From Buchnera aphidicola (Artemisaphis artemisicola) (GTDB taxonomy: Bacteria > Pseudomonadota > Gammaproteobacteria > Enterobacterales > Enterobacteriaceae): a DNA stretch of 64,000 nt. Made by a program: the position numbers and the translations under genes. The notes under the pieces were generated by a model. The model did not search any database. It worked only from the letters and a program-made list of their open reading frames with translations, and had not been told where the DNA came from. Of this stretch, positions 19,383-31,328 are shown in pieces; positions within the stretch are counted from its first letter, which is position 1, and each line of letters opens with the position of its first letter. The stretch covers positions 186,001 to 250,000 of the forward strand of contig NZ_CP034900.1 in NCBI RefSeq assembly GCF_005082365.1. Reading direction: 5' to 3'.

Positions 19383-21833
19383 TTATGATAGTGTACGCAG
19401 TAAGTCGGAAAATACTCCAGACGCTGTAACATTATTTCCAGCACCATAACCTCTTAATACAAGAGGAATTGGTTGATAATAATTAGTATAAAACGCTAAT
19501 GCATTTTCACCGTTTTTTACTTTATATAATGGATCATTAACATTTACTTCTTCCATTTTTATAAAACATTTTCCATTTTTTTCTATTGTTGCAATAAATC
19601 TTAATACATTTCCTATACTACGTGCTTTGTTAATTCTTTTTAAAAAATCTGAATCTAGTTCTTTTAATTTTAAAAAAAACATGTCAATATTTTGATATTT
19701 TTTAAAAATTTCTGGTAATAAGGGTTCAATGGCGATATCTTTGAGTTCTATATGATATCCAGATTCACGTGCTAAAATAAGCAACTTTCTAGCTACATCT
19801 ATTCCGGATAAATCCTCAAAAGGATTTGGTTCAGTAAAACCCAGTTCTCTAGCTTCTTTAGTAGCTTCTGACAATAAAACGCCTTCTTCTAGTTTACCAA
19901 AAATAAAAGATAAAGAACCAGATAATATACCTTTAAAACGAATTAAGGTATCACCGGTTTTAAATAGATTTTGAAGGGTTTCTATAACTGGTAATCCAGC
20001 TCCAACATTAGTTTCGTAGAGAAATTTTTTATTTGTTTTAAAAACAGCATTTCTAATATTTTGATAGTAAGCCCATTCACTAGTATTAGCTTTTTTATTA
20101 GCAGCAACAACATGAAAATCATTGTGTAAAAAATTTATATATTGTTCTGCTAATACTTGATCAGATGTACAGTCAATAATTACTGCATTTGAAAAATTAT
20201 TATTTTTTATTATTTTATTTAGTATCTTTAAATTAAATTTTTCAGATGAATTTTGAAAATCATCCTTCCAATGAGATAAACTCATTTTATTTTTTATAAA
20301 AAGTATTTTTTTAGAATTGGCAATAGCAATGATTCTAATTTCTATATTTTGTTTGTTTAAAAATTGTTTTTGTTTTAATATTTGATTAATTAGCGCACTT
20401 CCGATACCGCCTGTTCCTATTAAAAAAACATGAATAATTTTTTTGTTAGAAAACAATACATTATGAACGTTTTGAACCGCTTGTAAAATATTTTCTTTTT
20501 TAATAACAAGTGAAATAGAATGTTTTGAAGAACCTTGTGCAATAGCAAGAACATTAATTTTTGATGTTCCTAAAGCATAAAAAATTTTTGATGCAATATT
20601 ATGTTTTATATAAATATCAGACCCAATCACCGATAAAATAGATAGATTATTCGTGATTTGAAAAGGATTTAATAATTTATCTTTTAACTCTAGTTGAAAC
20701 TCTTTATTTAATAGAGATACCATCATATGGTATTGATATTCTAGAATACAAAAATTAATTTTATTTTCTGCAGATGATTGAGTTATCAATAATATCTTAA
20801 TATCATGTCTTGATAGTATAGTAAATATACGTGAAATTATATTGTTTATATTTTTTATATAATATCCAGATATATTAAACATGATTATTTCATCAAGATG
20901 AGTAACACCTTTTAAAAAATTTTTTTCAGAATTATTTTTTTTGCATATTAATGTTCCAATTGATTCAATATCAGCTGCATTTTTAATAAAACATGGAATA
21001 TTAAATTGAGAAATAGGCTCTATAGTACGAGGATGTAAAACTTTAGCTCCAAAATGAGACAATTCCATTGCTTCTTCATATGTTAGTGATTTTAATAAAT
21101 AAGCATTCGGAACTTTTCTTGGATCACATGTAAAAACTCCGTCAACGTCGGTCCAAATTTCACAGCAATTTGCATTTAAACATGCTGCTAGAACTGCTGC
21201 AGAATAGTCAGATCCATTTCTCCCTAACACTACTAATTCTTTATCTTCATTTCCAGCAATAAAACCAGCCATTAAGATAATAGAATTTTTATTAAAATTT
21301 ATATTATTAATGCGTTTTTTAGATTTATATATATCAACAGTACAATCTAAATAATTATTTCCTATAGATACAAAATTTTCTACAGGATTAATAATAGTAA
21401 CATTATAATTTTTAGATTGTAAAATACTTTTCATTATGAAAACTGAAAGTATTTCTCCACGAGAAATTATGTTAGCACGAATATTATCTGGACATTGTTT
21501 TAATAATACAATTCCATGCACTATATTTTTTAAGTTATTAAATTCTTTTTTAATAATTTTTTCTATTTTTTGATAAGGAAAATTAGATTGTATATTAGAA
21601 AGATTATTTATTAATTCAATAAATATCGTTTCTGTAATATTTATGGTTTCTAAAATTTCATCATGCTTAATTTTTTTTTCTATAATTGTTACTAAATAAT
21701 TAGTAATATTTGCAGGAGCAGAAAGTACTGTTGCAACTTGATCAGTTTTCATGTTTTTTTCTATAATACTTGCTACATATAGAAACTTTTCTGCATTAGC
21801 TAATGAAGTTCCGCCAAATTTTAATAATTTCAT
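19383..21833 (-). CDS. thrA: bifunctional aspartokinase I / homoserine dehydrogenase I
   Basis: Catalyses the first and third steps from aspartate to threonine. The aspartokinase part (about residues 1-290) starts [15 protein letters not shown] and contains [17 protein letters not shown]-type regulatory segments occupy about 300-460. The NAD(P)-binding homoserine dehydrogenase part begins about residue 465 ([15 protein letters not shown]) and includes AANKKAN and [10 protein letters not shown]. Length 816 against 820 in E. coli, with no gap. Whether threonine feedback still works cannot be judged from sequence. A long leader with an attenuator-like hairpin precedes it. Confidence 0.98.
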   Translation of the reverse strand: MKLLKFGGTSLANAEKFLYVASIIEKNMKTDQVATVLSAPANITNYLVTIIEKKIKHDEILETINITETIFIELINNLSNIQSNFPYQKIEKIIKKEFNNLKNIVHGIVLLKQCPDNIRANIISRGEILSVFIMKSILQSKNYNVTIINPVENFVSIGNNYLDCTVDIYKSKKRINNINFNKNSIILMAGFIAGNEDKELVVLGRNGSDYSAAVLAACLNANCCEIWTDVDGVFTCDPRKVPNAYLLKSLTYEEAMELSHFGAKVLHPRTIEPISQFNIPCFIKNAADIESIGTLICKKNNSEKNFLKGVTHLDEIIMFNISGYYIKNINNIISRIFTILSRHDIKILLITQSSAENKINFCILEYQYHMMVSLLNKEFQLELKDKLLNPFQITNNLSILSVIGSDIYIKHNIASKIFYALGTSKINVLAIAQGSSKHSISLVIKKENILQAVQNVHNVLFSNKKIIHVFLIGTGGIGSALINQILKQKQFLNKQNIEIRIIAIANSKKILFIKNKMSLSHWKDDFQNSSEKFNLKILNKIIKNNNFSNAVIIDCTSDQVLAEQYINFLHNDFHVVAANKKANTSEWAYYQNIRNAVFKTNKKFLYETNVGAGLPVIETLQNLFKTGDTLIRFKGILSGSLSFIFGKLEEGVLLSEATKEARELGFTEPNPFEDLSGIDVARKLLILARESGYHIELKDIAIEPLLPEIFKKYQNIDMFFLKLKELDSDFLKRINKARSIGNVLRFIATIEKNGKCFIKMEEVNVNDPLYKVKNGENALAFYTNYYQPIPLVLRGYGAGNNVTASGVFSDLLRTLS

Positions 21834-21861
21834 ATTTTATAATTCCTTATATTTATGTCAT

Positions 21862-21902
21862 AAAAAAACCCGCTTTAAGTATTATTATGAGCGAGTTTTT
21901 TT
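21862..21902 (-). terminator. thr leader intrinsic terminator (attenuator-like)
   Basis: On the minus strand a 13-base stem (AAAAAAACTCGCT / AGCGGGTTTTTTT, one G.U pair) with a 15-base loop ends in seven T, just 29 bases before the thrA start codon. The position, the GCGGG core and the T run match the thr attenuator of E. coli. On the plus strand the same stem has a C.A mismatch, supporting minus-strand use. Confidence 0.8.
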
Positions 21903-21914
21903 GAAAAAAGAATC

Positions 21915-21965
21915 TTAGCCCACATCATGACTAGTTATAATAATTAGAATAGCTATTCTAGTGAA
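21915..21965 (-). pseudogene. thrL: eroded thr leader-peptide reading frame
   Basis: Minus-strand codons from 21965 read F T R I A I L I I I T S H D V G stop, ending GTG GGC TAA just before the attenuator hairpin. This resembles E. coli ThrL (KRIS start, Ile/Thr-rich middle, end GAG-stop at GCG GGC TGA). No ATG, GTG or TTG starts the frame at the expected place; the residue aligned to Met is a TTC codon. I infer a leader peptide gene that has lost its start, though chance similarity is possible in so short a stretch. Confidence 0.45.
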
Positions 21966-22357
21966 GAGGCTATAATAGACATTAATACTTTTTATAAATG
22001 TATAAATTACTTTAATAAATCATATTAAAAATTTAAATATAACTTTTAATGAAAAATATTTTTTATTAGAATATTTTAAAGTAATAATTTTATTGATTTT
22101 ATCATAAATTAGGTATATTTATTTTTATAAAAAATGATTATTATATTTTATAATAAAAAATTATTTTAAAATTTTTTATTGAATGAATTTTTATAACATA
22201 ATGATCATCATCAGTGCAATAGTCAAAAAAATAAATGTTTTTTTAATTATATGTTAAAAATGTATTTTTTTAACTATACTGTATATCTTTAATAAAGATT
22301 AATATATTTTAAAAAATTTTAATATCATTTTATTCACATAAAAATTTAAATCATATT
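21966..22357. other. thrA / hpt divergent intergenic region
   Basis: Besides the leader elements listed separately, this gap shows no gene. A perfect 16-base palindrome TAGAATAGCTATTCTA lies just inside the leader frame at 21945-21960. GTTAAAAA/TTTTTAAC arms occur at about 22253-22274, directly before a TATACT that could be the hpt -10. No ribosome site is evident before hpt. Confidence 0.4.
22198..22226 (-). promoter_or_regulatory. candidate thr operon promoter
   Basis: On the minus strand TTGACT (22221-22226) and CATTAT (22198-22203) are 17 bases apart. If used, the thrABC leader would be about 355 bases, much longer than in E. coli. Other boxes nearer the gene cannot be excluded in this A+T-rich gap. 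Confidence 0.4.
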
Positions 22358-22894
22358 ATGAAGCATGCTATTGAAGTTATTATTTCTGAAGAAGCACTCA
22401 ATATCCGTATTCGAGAATTAGGTCAAGAAATTACTCAAAAATATAAAAACAGTAAAAATAAAATGATATTAATTGCTCTATTACGTGGTTCTTTTATTTT
22501 TATAGCAGATTTATGTCGTAGAATTAATATTCAACATGAAGTAGATTTTATGACTACTTCTAGTTATGGACGTGGCATGATCTCTAGTGGAGATGTAAAA
22601 ATTATAAAAGATTTAGATGTAGATATTTATGATAAAAACGTTTTAATTGTAGAAGATATTATTGATTCAGGACAAACTTTAAGCAAAGTATTAGGTATAC
22701 TCAAATTAAGAAATCCAAAATCTTTGTCAATTTGTACTCTTTTAGATAAACCAGAATGTCGTGAAGTTAATATTAATGTTGATTTTATAGGATTTTCTAT
22801 TTATGAAAATTTTTTTATAGTAGGTTATGGTATCGATTATGCTCAATCTTATCGTTATTTACCATATATAGGAAAGGTAATCTTAAAAAAATAA
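22358..22894 (+). CDS. hpt: hypoxanthine phosphoribosyltransferase
   Basis: Salvages hypoxanthine (and to a lesser degree guanine) to IMP/GMP using PRPP. The PRPP-binding motif [14 protein letters not shown] and the early [12 protein letters not shown] loop are clear. Length 178 equals the E. coli protein. It converges with panC, with only six bases between the stop codons. With guaC in this window it points to a purine interconversion route that uses host-supplied bases. Confidence 0.96.
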   Translation: MKHAIEVIISEEALNIRIRELGQEITQKYKNSKNKMILIALLRGSFIFIADLCRRINIQHEVDFMTTSSYGRGMISSGDVKIIKDLDVDIYDKNVLIVEDIIDSGQTLSKVLGILKLRNPKSLSICTLLDKPECREVNINVDFIGFSIYENFFIVGYGIDYAQSYRYLPYIGKVILKK

Positions 22895-22900
22895 TATATT

Positions 22901-23755
22901 TTAACGAAAAAAAATTTTTTTATTATCAATTAAACGGGTTTTACCTAACCATGCAGATGCTAAAAGAATTATTGTTTTACTTTTTTTTGTTGGAGTCATA
23001 AGTGTTTTATAATCATATATATTAAAAAGATCAATAGAGAATCCTTTTTTTATTAATAAATTTTTAGATAAATTAATCACTTTTTCTATTTCATGATTGT
23101 CTTTTGTAATTATTTTTTTGCAGGTTTTTTTGATGATTTTATATAAATAAGGTGCTACTTTTATTTCACGAATGCTTAAATTATTATTTCTGGAACTTAA
23201 AGCTAGTCCATTTTTTAATCGTACTGTGGGTATGCTAATTATTTTTATCATATAATTCAACTCTTTTATGAGTGTTTTTATTATTAAAAGTTGTTGATAG
23301 TCTTTTTCTCCAAAAAAAGAATAATCTGGTTGTATCAAATTAAATAGTTTAGAAACAATTGTTGTAACACCTCTAAAATGTCCAGGTCTTGATTGACCTT
23401 CTAAAATATTAGATAGTTTTGGGACTTCAACAAATGTATGATTTTTTATATCATTTGAATAAATATCATCAATGTTAGGAAAAAAAAGAATATCTACATT
23501 ATATTTTTTTAATATCATGCAATCTTCTTGAAAAGTTTTAGGATAATCTTTTAAATCAAATGAATTATTAAATTGCATGGGATTAATAAAAATACTTACA
23601 ATAATAATATCAGTATATTTTTGAGCTGATAAAATTAATTTAATATGACCATAATGTAAATTTCCCATTGTAGGTATCAATCCTATTTTTTTATTTGTTT
23701 TTTTAATATGTGTTATTTTTTTTCTTAAAATATTAACTTTTTTAATTATATACAC
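22901..23755 (-). CDS. panC: pantothenate synthetase
   Basis: Joins pantoate and beta-alanine with ATP to make pantothenate. The HIGH-type motifs are in PTMGNLHYGHIKL and the KMSKS-like ALSSRNNNLS; GEKDYQQL is the conserved central part. Length 284 equals E. coli (283). It follows panB by 21 bases on the same strand, as in E. coli; panD is not in the window, so beta-alanine may come from elsewhere. Confidence 0.97.
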   Translation of the reverse strand: MYIIKKVNILRKKITHIKKTNKKIGLIPTMGNLHYGHIKLILSAQKYTDIIIVSIFINPMQFNNSFDLKDYPKTFQEDCMILKKYNVDILFFPNIDDIYSNDIKNHTFVEVPKLSNILEGQSRPGHFRGVTTIVSKLFNLIQPDYSFFGEKDYQQLLIIKTLIKELNYMIKIISIPTVRLKNGLALSSRNNNLSIREIKVAPYLYKIIKKTCKKIITKDNHEIEKVINLSKNLLIKKGFSIDLFNIYDYKTLMTPTKKSKTIILLASAWLGKTRLIDNKKIFFR

Positions 23756-23776
23756 TATGACTCCAAAATGAGCAAT

Positions 23777-24568
23777 TTAGAAACTATGTTTTATATTAGG
23801 AAAAACATTTGTTTGCACTTCTTGTATGTATTTCTTAACTGCTTCTTGAATACTGTTACTTTCAGCAAGAAAGTTTTTTGCGAAAGTAGGAGTATTTTCT
23901 TCTGTTATTCCTAATAAATCTTGCATTACAAGAATTTGTCCATCAGTATATTTTCCTGCACCTATTCCAATAACTGGAATAGATAAATTTTCTGTTATTT
24001 TTTTTGCTATTTTTTTTGGAATACATTCTAATACAAGCATTTTAATTCCAGCTTCTTCTAAAACAAATGCTTCATCTATTAATTTATTTGCGTCATGTTT
24101 GTTTTTCCCTTGAATTTTATAACCGCTAAAATAATTAAAAGATTGTGGTGTTAACCCTATATGCCCACATACTAATATTAATCTACTAGATAATTCTTTA
24201 ATAATTTCAGTTAACCATCTTCCACCTTCTATTTTAATCATATTCGCACCACATCTCATAATTTTTGCTGTATTACTAAGAGCTTGTTTAGTTTCATAAT
24301 AGGACATAAAAGGTAAATCAGATATTAAAAAAGTATTTGGAGCTCCTTTTCTAACAGCTTTTGTATGATATTCAATATCTTTAATTTTTACTGATAATGT
24401 TGAACTATTCCCTTGTATAGTCATTCCTAGAGAATCACCTACTAGTATAACTGGAATTCCTTGATTAGAAAATAATTTAGCAAAACTAAAGTCATAAGCT
24501 GTAATAGCTGCAAATTTATATTGGTTTATTTTCCAATTATTCAACTGAGAAATAGTAATGCATTTCAT
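23777..24568 (-). CDS. panB: 3-methyl-2-oxobutanoate hydroxymethyltransferase
   Basis: First committed step of pantothenate synthesis, adding a hydroxymethyl group from methylene-THF to ketoisovalerate. Conserved [39 protein letters not shown] and the GIGAG motif are all visible. Length 263 against 264 in E. coli. First gene of panBC; ketoisovalerate would come from the branched-chain pathway that includes ilvIH in this window. Confidence 0.97.
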   Translation of the reverse strand: MKCITISQLNNWKINQYKFAAITAYDFSFAKLFSNQGIPVILVGDSLGMTIQGNSSTLSVKIKDIEYHTKAVRKGAPNTFLISDLPFMSYYETKQALSNTAKIMRCGANMIKIEGGRWLTEIIKELSSRLILVCGHIGLTPQSFNYFSGYKIQGKNKHDANKLIDEAFVLEEAGIKMLVLECIPKKIAKKITENLSIPVIGIGAGKYTDGQILVMQDLLGITEENTPTFAKNFLAESNSIQEAVKKYIQEVQTNVFPNIKHSF

Positions 24569-24613
24569 ATTTTCTCCATATAATAAAGTTATTACTTTAA
24601 TATATAAAACTTA

Positions 24614-24656
24614 AAAGGATACTCGAATCTATTTAAAATTTTATCGAATATCCTTT
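24614..24656 (-). terminator. hairpin between dksA and panB
   Basis: Thirteen-base arms (24614-24626 and 24644-24656) flank a 17-base loop. The one imperfect pair is U.G as minus-strand RNA and C.A on the plus strand, which fits transcription from dksA. The downstream tail is only moderately T-rich. Confidence 0.55.
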
Positions 24657-24678
24657 GATAATTTTTTAAGTTAAAAAA

Positions 24679-25134
24679 CTAACCAGTCATTTGTTTTTTT
24701 CTAATCTCTGCTAATGTTTTACAATCAATACAAAGATTAGCTGTAGGTCGAGCTTCTAAACGACGAATACCAATTTCAACATTGCAAGAATTACAATAAC
24801 CAAATTTTTTTTCTTTAATATTTTTTAATGTCATTTCAATTTTTTTTATTAATTTTCGGCTACGATCACGATTTCTTAATTCTAAACTAAATTCTTCTTC
24901 TTGTGCTGCCCTATCAATAGGATCTGGAAAATTAGTAGATTCTTCTTGCATATAAAGGAAGGTATAGTTAATTTCGTTTTTTAATTGATTTTTCCAAGTT
25001 TCAAGTATTTTATGAAAATGTAACATTTGATTTTGATTCATATATTTTTCATCTATTTTTTTTTGATAAGGTTTTAATCCTGCAATAGAAAGAACATTTA
25101 AAGATGAAGTTTTTTTATTTTTTTCTTTATTCAT
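24679..25134 (-). CDS. dksA: RNA polymerase-binding transcription factor DksA
   Basis: Binds the secondary channel of RNA polymerase and, with ppGpp in free-living relatives, tunes rRNA and amino-acid promoters. The ATG at 25134 has GGAG 7 bases upstream and gives 151 residues, the E. coli length. The coiled-coil tip keeps the two functional aspartates ([16 protein letters not shown]), and the zinc finger is CNSC...CIDC. It is one of few global regulators in the window and is very well conserved compared with its neighbours. Confidence 0.97.
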   Translation of the reverse strand: MNKEKNKKTSSLNVLSIAGLKPYQKKIDEKYMNQNQMLHFHKILETWKNQLKNEINYTFLYMQEESTNFPDPIDRAAQEEEFSLELRNRDRSRKLIKKIEMTLKNIKEKKFGYCNSCNVEIGIRRLEARPTANLCIDCKTLAEIRKKQMTG

Positions 25135-25404
25135 ATATTTCTCCAATAAGAATGTTTTTAAAATTAAATATAAACAAAAATAATAAATAAAGAATATATA
25201 TGTAATTTTTTATAGATAAATATTTTATTAAAAAGATTATATTAATATTTTTTATTCTATAGTTAATGAAATTATTATAATAAACAATTTTAACATAAAC
25301 TATAATTAAATATATTTTTATATAATGATAGATAAAAATATATTTATATGAAAATATAATTCAATTATTTTAAATTAAAATTTACATAGGATTGTAATTA
25401 AATA
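25135..25404. other. dksA / truA divergent intergenic region
   Basis: About 270 bases of strongly A+T-rich sequence. Apart from the dksA ribosome site (GGAG at 25141-25144) I see no gene, strong hairpin or clear promoter pair here. Confidence 0.4.
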
Positions 25405-26205
25405 ATGCAAAAAAATTTTATAAAAATAGCTTTAGGAATTGAATATGATGGAAGTTTTTATCATGGATGGCAAAGTCAAAAAATAGTACCTAGTATTCAA
25501 GAAGAAATAGAAAAAGCATTATCTGTTATTGCTAATCATAAAATTAATATAATATGTGCAGGAAGAACTGATACTGGAGTACATAGTATAGGACAAGTTG
25601 TACATTTTAAAACTAGAGCAGTGCGTAGAATATCATCTTGGATAATAGGAACAAATACTTATTTATCTGATTATATTTCTGTTATGTGGGCAAAAGAAGT
25701 ACCAGAATACTTTCATGCTCGTTATAGTGCTATCACACGTTCTTATCGTTATGTAATATATAATAATAGTATTCGTTCTTCTATATTTTATAATAAAACA
25801 AATCATATTTATAAAGAACTAGATGTTAATAAAATGCACTCTGAAGCTCAATTTTTATTAGGTGAACATAATTTCACATCATTTAGAGCTCTTAGCTGTC
25901 AGTCTTTATCACCTTGTAGGAAAATTATAAAATTAAATGTTTTTCGTTTTAAAAGTTTGGTAATAATTGATATTATGGCAAATTCTTTTTTACATCATAT
26001 GGTTCGAAATATTGTTGGATCATTAATTGAAATTGGAATTTCTAAGAAAAAAAAATTTTGGATACAAGAATTATTACAAAAAAAAAACAGACGTTATGCA
26101 GGAGCAACTGCTCCAGCAAAAGGTTTATATTTAATAAATGTAGAATATCCTTTATATTTTAATTTACCTAAATCAAGATATGATGATTTTTTGAAAAAAT
26201 TATAA
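25405..26205 (+). CDS. truA: tRNA pseudouridine(38-40) synthase
   Basis: Makes pseudouridine at positions 38-40 of the tRNA anticodon arm. The catalytic aspartate is in [10 protein letters not shown] (about residue 60), and [13 protein letters not shown] and [13 protein letters not shown] are family signatures. Length 266 against 270 in E. coli. It lies 60 bases before mrcB on the same strand. Confidence 0.97.
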   Translation: MQKNFIKIALGIEYDGSFYHGWQSQKIVPSIQEEIEKALSVIANHKINIICAGRTDTGVHSIGQVVHFKTRAVRRISSWIIGTNTYLSDYISVMWAKEVPEYFHARYSAITRSYRYVIYNNSIRSSIFYNKTNHIYKELDVNKMHSEAQFLLGEHNFTSFRALSCQSLSPCRKIIKLNVFRFKSLVIIDIMANSFLHHMVRNIVGSLIEIGISKKKKFWIQELLQKKNRRYAGATAPAKGLYLINVEYPLYFNLPKSRYDDFLKKL

Positions 26206-26265
26206 ATATTATTTCTTTGCTACTTTTATTTTGATTATTATTAATAGAAATTACTAGGATTATTC

Positions 26266-28350
26266 ATGTATATAAATATAAAAAAAAAATTTTATTGTTG
26301 AAAATATTTTTTTTAATATTAATTTTTATTATTTTTTACGGGATATATTTGTACATCAAGATGACCCGATTAATTAATGGAAAAATATGGATTTTCCCTC
26401 TTTCAATATATGGACGCATAATAAATTTAAAACCAGGTGATTTGTATTCTCAGAAAAAAATATTAAATTTTTTAAAAAAAAGGATGTATAAAAAAGTAAA
26501 AAAAACAATGTTACCAGGAGAATTTAGTATAAAGAATAACACTATTGATTTTATTAGACGTTCTTTCGATTTTCCTGATATTAGAGAAAGTGAATTTTAT
26601 ATACGATTATATTTTAAACAGAACAAATTAATAAAAATTAAAAATATTGAAAATAATCACAATTTTAATTTTTTTCGTTTAGATCCTAAATTAATTGCAA
26701 TTTTAAAATCTCCTCAAGGAAAAAAACGTATATTTATTTCTCGTAATAAATATCCAGAAATTTTAGTAAAAACGTTATTAGCAACAGAAGATAAATATTT
26801 TTATAAACATTACGGTATCAATTTATCTTCTATGGGTAGAGCATTTTTAACAAATATTATAGCTGGTCGTATAATTCAAGGTGGTAGTACTCTTACTCAG
26901 CAATTAGTAAAAAATCTTTTTTTAACTAACACTCGCTCAATTTTGAGAAAAATAAATGAAGTATACATGGCATTGATTTTAGATTTTTTTTATACGAAAG
27001 ATAGAATTTTAGAATTATATTTAAATGAAGTTTATTTAGGACAAGATCGTAATGAACAAATTCGAGGATTTCCACTTGCAAGTATTTATTATTTTGGTCG
27101 ACCAATAGATGAATTAAATTTAGAACAATATGCTTTATTAGTTGGCATGGTAAAAGGAGCTTCTTTGTATAATCCTTGGGAAAACCCTATTATTACATTA
27201 AAAAGAAGAAATTTAGTTTTATTTTCATTATATACTCAAAAATATATTACAAAAAAAATATATAAAGATATTTCTAAACGTCCATTAAATGTTCAATCTA
27301 AAAGTCACGCTATCATTCCTGATCCTAATTTTACGCAACTTGTTTGTAAAGAATTTAAGAGAAAAATTAATAGTAGCATAGATAATTTTCAGGTTATGAA
27401 AATATTTACTACTTTTCATTCTATGTCTCAAAATTCACTAGAAAAATCTGTAAGATTAAGAATTTCTATATTAAAAAAACAAAAAAAAATAAAAAATTTA
27501 GAAGTAACTATGATAGTTATAGATAGATTTACTCGGGAAATAAAAACTCTTATTGGCAGTTCTCAAATTCAATTTAATATTTATAATTGTGCTTTAAAAA
27601 ATCGTCGTTCCATTGAATCTTTATCTAAATTAATAATATATTTAACTAGTTTGTTACAACCAAATAAATACAATCTAAATATTTATATTACTGATCTGCG
27701 TATTTCAATTAAATTAGATAATCGAAATTATTGGACCCTGCATAATAATGATTATCGTTATAAAAGAAAATTTATTAGATGCTTTAATTCCAATTAATTA
27801 ATATACCAACAGCTAATCTAAGTATAGATATAAGATTTAAAAAATTACTTGACAGTTGATTTTATTTAAGAGTTTCTGAAAGTCAACTTACTCCATTCTT
27901 ATCTAAATCTTTAAGATCTATTAATTTAACACCTATTGAAGTAGTATAAATATTTCAAATTATTGCTAATAGTAGTAATAAGTTATTATTTTCATCAAAA
28001 AAATCAGTTATATCGCACGATAGAAAGGTACACTATTAAAGTGTATCTTAATTAAAACATATAATTTTAGATAAAACTTCTTATTTAAAATTATATGTAA
28101 TATAAAAAATTGTCATCAATGAAATAGCGAAATTATTAGGAAAAATTTTTAAAAATTTTTCTTTAGTTGGAAAAATCCGAAATACAACTAATTTAGTTAA
28201 TAATTGGTTTGTAAGAATTGATAGAAAAAATTGTAATTACTTGCATAAGAAGAGATGATAATAGAACGATAAGATTATATATGGTACTTCTAATGCTGTA
28301 AAAATTTATTAAAAATATCTTGAATATCAGATTTTTATAAAATTAACATT
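26266..28350 (+). pseudogene. mrcB: penicillin-binding protein 1B, glycosyltransferase half intact, transpeptidase half decayed
   Basis: Bifunctional peptidoglycan synthase in free-living relatives. The ATG at 26266 (AGGA 6 bases upstream) is out of frame at an A10 run (26280-26289); with one extra A it joins a single N-terminal membrane helix, a UB2H-like region and a complete glycosyltransferase domain (TEDKYFYKHYG, GGSTLTQQLVKN, LYLNEVYLG). The frame ends at 27797 shortly after the SLSK (SxxK) active-site region. From 27798 to about 28350, E. coli-like fragments persist in several frames (IPTANLS, INLTPIEVV, FQIIANSSNK, WFVRID), with stops and shifts; the KTG triad has become KIR. A glycosyltransferase-only product is conceivable. 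Confidence 0.9.
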
Positions 28351-28680
28351 AAATGTTCTAAAAGATATTAATATATTTTATATAAGTTAATTAGAAAAAT
28401 TATTTTACGAAAAAAAATGATAAAAATAATAGACTTATACTATTAAGGTTTATAAAAAATAAAAGTATTTCTAATGATACTAATGCAGTATTATTCAATT
28501 TAAAGAAATTAAAAAATAAAAAATTCTTTATTATAATTAAATAATTTTCGTATTAATATTTATATATTTATATTTAATATTAATTTAATATAAATTATAT
28601 ATAACAATATTTAATCAATTACTTTAATAAAAAATTTTAAACATTATTTAATGTAAAATTTTAAATATGAGAATTATAGC
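28351..28680. other. non-coding stretch after decayed mrcB
   Basis: About 330 bases with no supportable gene. The first part probably contains further unrecognisable mrcB remains; the last 150 bases are almost pure A/T and must include the secA promoter. No secM-like leader frame is evident before secA, unlike E. coli. Confidence 0.45.
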
Positions 28681-31305
28681 ATGCTAATTAAATTTTTAAA
28701 TAAAATATTTGGTAATCGCAATGATCGTATTTTAAAAAAGTTTAACAAAATAGTATTTTCTATTAATGAATTAGAAAAAAAATTTGAAAAATTATCTGAT
28801 AAAAATTTAAAAGAACAAACAAAAATTTTTCGTCTTAGATTAAGAAATGGTGAAACTTTAGATAATTTGTTGCCCGAAGCTTTTGCTGTTGTAAGAGAAG
28901 CAAGTAAACGTGTATTCAGTATGCGTCATTTTGACGTACAAATTCTTGGAGGAATAGTTTTAAATAAACAATGTATTGCAGAAATGCGAACAGGTGAAGG
29001 GAAAACTTTAACATCTACATTGCCATCTTATTTAAACGCTCTCAGTGGAAGAGGTGTGCATATAGTAACTATGAATGAATATTTAGCTAATAGAGATGCT
29101 AAAAAAAATACATTATTATTTGAATTTCTTGGTTTAACAGTAGGCTTGAACTTATCTGAAATGTCTTATATTGATAAAAGAAATGCTTATTTGTCTGATA
29201 TTACATATGGTACAAACAATGAATTTGGTTTTGATTATTTACGTGATAACATGGTTACATCTGCTAAAGAACGTGTACAGAGAGAATTACATTATGCATT
29301 AGTAGATGAAGTAGATTCAATTCTTATTGATGAAGCTAGAACTCCTTTAATTATTTCTGGACCTTCAGACGATAGTTCTAAACTATATAAAGAAATTGAT
29401 AAAATTGTGCCTTTTTTAATTTCTCAAGATAAAGAAGATTCAGATTTTTTTAGTGGAAAAGGTCATTTTTCTATTGATGAAAAATCTAAACAAGTATATT
29501 TAACAGAACGAGGTTTGATAGAAGTTGAGAAAATATTGCTTAATAAAAAATTTATGAATGTAGGAGAATCTTTATATTCTTCTAATAATATAATATTAAT
29601 GCATCATATTTTATCCGCACTTCGTGCTCATAAATTATTTATTAAGGATGTAGATTATCTTGTAAAAGACAATGATGTTATCATCGTTGATGAACATACC
29701 GGTCGAACTATGCCAGGACGCAGATGGTCGGATGGATTGCATCAAGCAATAGAAGCTAAAGAAAACGTACCAATAAAAAATGAAAATCAAACATTAGCAT
29801 CTATTACTTTTCAAAATTATTTTCGTTTATATCAAAAGATAGCTGGTATGACAGGTACTGCAGCAACAGAATCGTTTGAATTTGATTCTATTTATAATCT
29901 TGATACTATTGTAATTCCAACTAATAAACCGATGATTCGTAAAGATATGTCTGATTTAGTCTATATTACTAAAAAAGAAAAATTTAATGCTATTATTAAA
30001 GATATACAAAATTGTATAAAATTAAATAAACCTGTTTTAGTTGGTACTGTTTCTATTGAAAAATCAGAAATTATCTCAAAAAAATTAACTATTTTAAATA
30101 TCAAACATAAAGTTTTAAATGCTAAATTTCATGCTAAAGAAGCTGAAATTATAGCTCAAGCAGGAAAACTTGGATCTGTTACAATTGCTACTAACATGGC
30201 TGGTCGGGGAACAGATATAGTACTTGGTGGTAATTTAGAAGTAGAATTAAATCGATATTCAAATTTAAGTTCAAAAGAATTAGAAAAAATTAAAAAAAAA
30301 TGGAAAGACGAACACGATTTAGTTGTTTCTTTAGGAGGTTTACATATAATTGGTACTGAACGTCATGAATCACGTCGTATCGATAATCAATTAAGAGGAC
30401 GTTCTGGTCGTCAAGGAGATAGTGGTTCATCACAATTTTATCTCTCAATGGAAGATTCTTTGATGAGAATTTTTGCATCTGATAAAATTATTCATATAAT
30501 GAAGAAACTAGGATTGTCTTCAAATAAAGCAATAGAACATCCTTGGGTCACAAAAGCCATAGAAAATGCTCAAAAAAAAGTAGAAAGTCGAAATTTTGAT
30601 ATTAGAAAACAATTATTAGAATATGATGATGTAATGAATGAACAACGTCGAGCAATTTATTTTCAACGTAATAAAATAATTGATTCAAAAGATATTAAAA
30701 TAATAATTGAAGAAATATTAAAAGATGTTTTAATAAAAGTGATTATTGTCTATATACCTAATGGTGCAGCGAAAAAAAAATGGAATATTATTAATTTAGA
30801 AAAGAAATTAAATCTTGATTTTCATTTATGCGTACCATTTTCTGACTGGTTAGATACAGAACCTGAATTAAATGATAAACAGCTTACAAAAAAAATTATT
30901 AAATTTGCAGAAATTAATTACAAAAATAAAGAATATTTAATTGGTTCAAATAATATGCGTATGATAGAAAAATCTATTATGTTAGAAACATTAGATTCTC
31001 TTTGGAAAGAACATTTATCATCTATAGATTATTTAAGACAAGGAATTCATTTAAGAGGTTATGCGCAAAAAGATCCTAAACAAGAATATAAAAGAGAGTC
31101 TTTTAATATGTTTTCTAACATGTTAGAAGAACTGAAATATGAAGTTATTTCATTTCTTAGTAAAATTAATTTATCTTATGCAAAAAAATATATATATTTT
31201 AATTCTAGTTTCAAATCTATATCTAGAAATACTAAAGTAAGTCGTAATCAACCTTGTGTTTGCGGTTCTGGGAAAAAATATAAACATTGTCATGGAAGTT
31301 TATAG
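28681..31305 (+). CDS. secA: protein translocase ATPase SecA
   Basis: Motor that drives preproteins through SecYEG. Walker A ([12 protein letters not shown]) and Walker B ([14 protein letters not shown]) of the first nucleotide-binding domain, [19 protein letters not shown] and [11 protein letters not shown] of the second, and the C-terminal zinc site [14 protein letters not shown] are all present. Length 874 against 901 in E. coli; the linker before the zinc site is shorter. mutT follows 23 bases later, as in E. coli. Confidence 0.98.
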   Translation: MLIKFLNKIFGNRNDRILKKFNKIVFSINELEKKFEKLSDKNLKEQTKIFRLRLRNGETLDNLLPEAFAVVREASKRVFSMRHFDVQILGGIVLNKQCIAEMRTGEGKTLTSTLPSYLNALSGRGVHIVTMNEYLANRDAKKNTLLFEFLGLTVGLNLSEMSYIDKRNAYLSDITYGTNNEFGFDYLRDNMVTSAKERVQRELHYALVDEVDSILIDEARTPLIISGPSDDSSKLYKEIDKIVPFLISQDKEDSDFFSGKGHFSIDEKSKQVYLTERGLIEVEKILLNKKFMNVGESLYSSNNIILMHHILSALRAHKLFIKDVDYLVKDNDVIIVDEHTGRTMPGRRWSDGLHQAIEAKENVPIKNENQTLASITFQNYFRLYQKIAGMTGTAATESFEFDSIYNLDTIVIPTNKPMIRKDMSDLVYITKKEKFNAIIKDIQNCIKLNKPVLVGTVSIEKSEIISKKLTILNIKHKVLNAKFHAKEAEIIAQAGKLGSVTIATNMAGRGTDIVLGGNLEVELNRYSNLSSKELEKIKKKWKDEHDLVVSLGGLHIIGTERHESRRIDNQLRGRSGRQGDSGSSQFYLSMEDSLMRIFASDKIIHIMKKLGLSSNKAIEHPWVTKAIENAQKKVESRNFDIRKQLLEYDDVMNEQRRAIYFQRNKIIDSKDIKIIIEEILKDVLIKVIIVYIPNGAAKKKWNIINLEKKLNLDFHLCVPFSDWLDTEPELNDKQLTKKIIKFAEINYKNKEYLIGSNNMRMIEKSIMLETLDSLWKEHLSSIDYLRQGIHLRGYAQKDPKQEYKRESFNMFSNMLEELKYEVISFLSKINLSYAKKYIYFNSSFKSISRNTKVSRNQPCVCGSGKKYKHCHGSL

Positions 31306-31328
31306 AACATAACTTTGGAAAAGTTATA

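Noticed and set aside
28351-28680. Possible small gene or secM leader before secA
   Set aside because: No open frame with start, ribosome site or SecM-like arrest sequence was seen; earlier bases fit mrcB decay.
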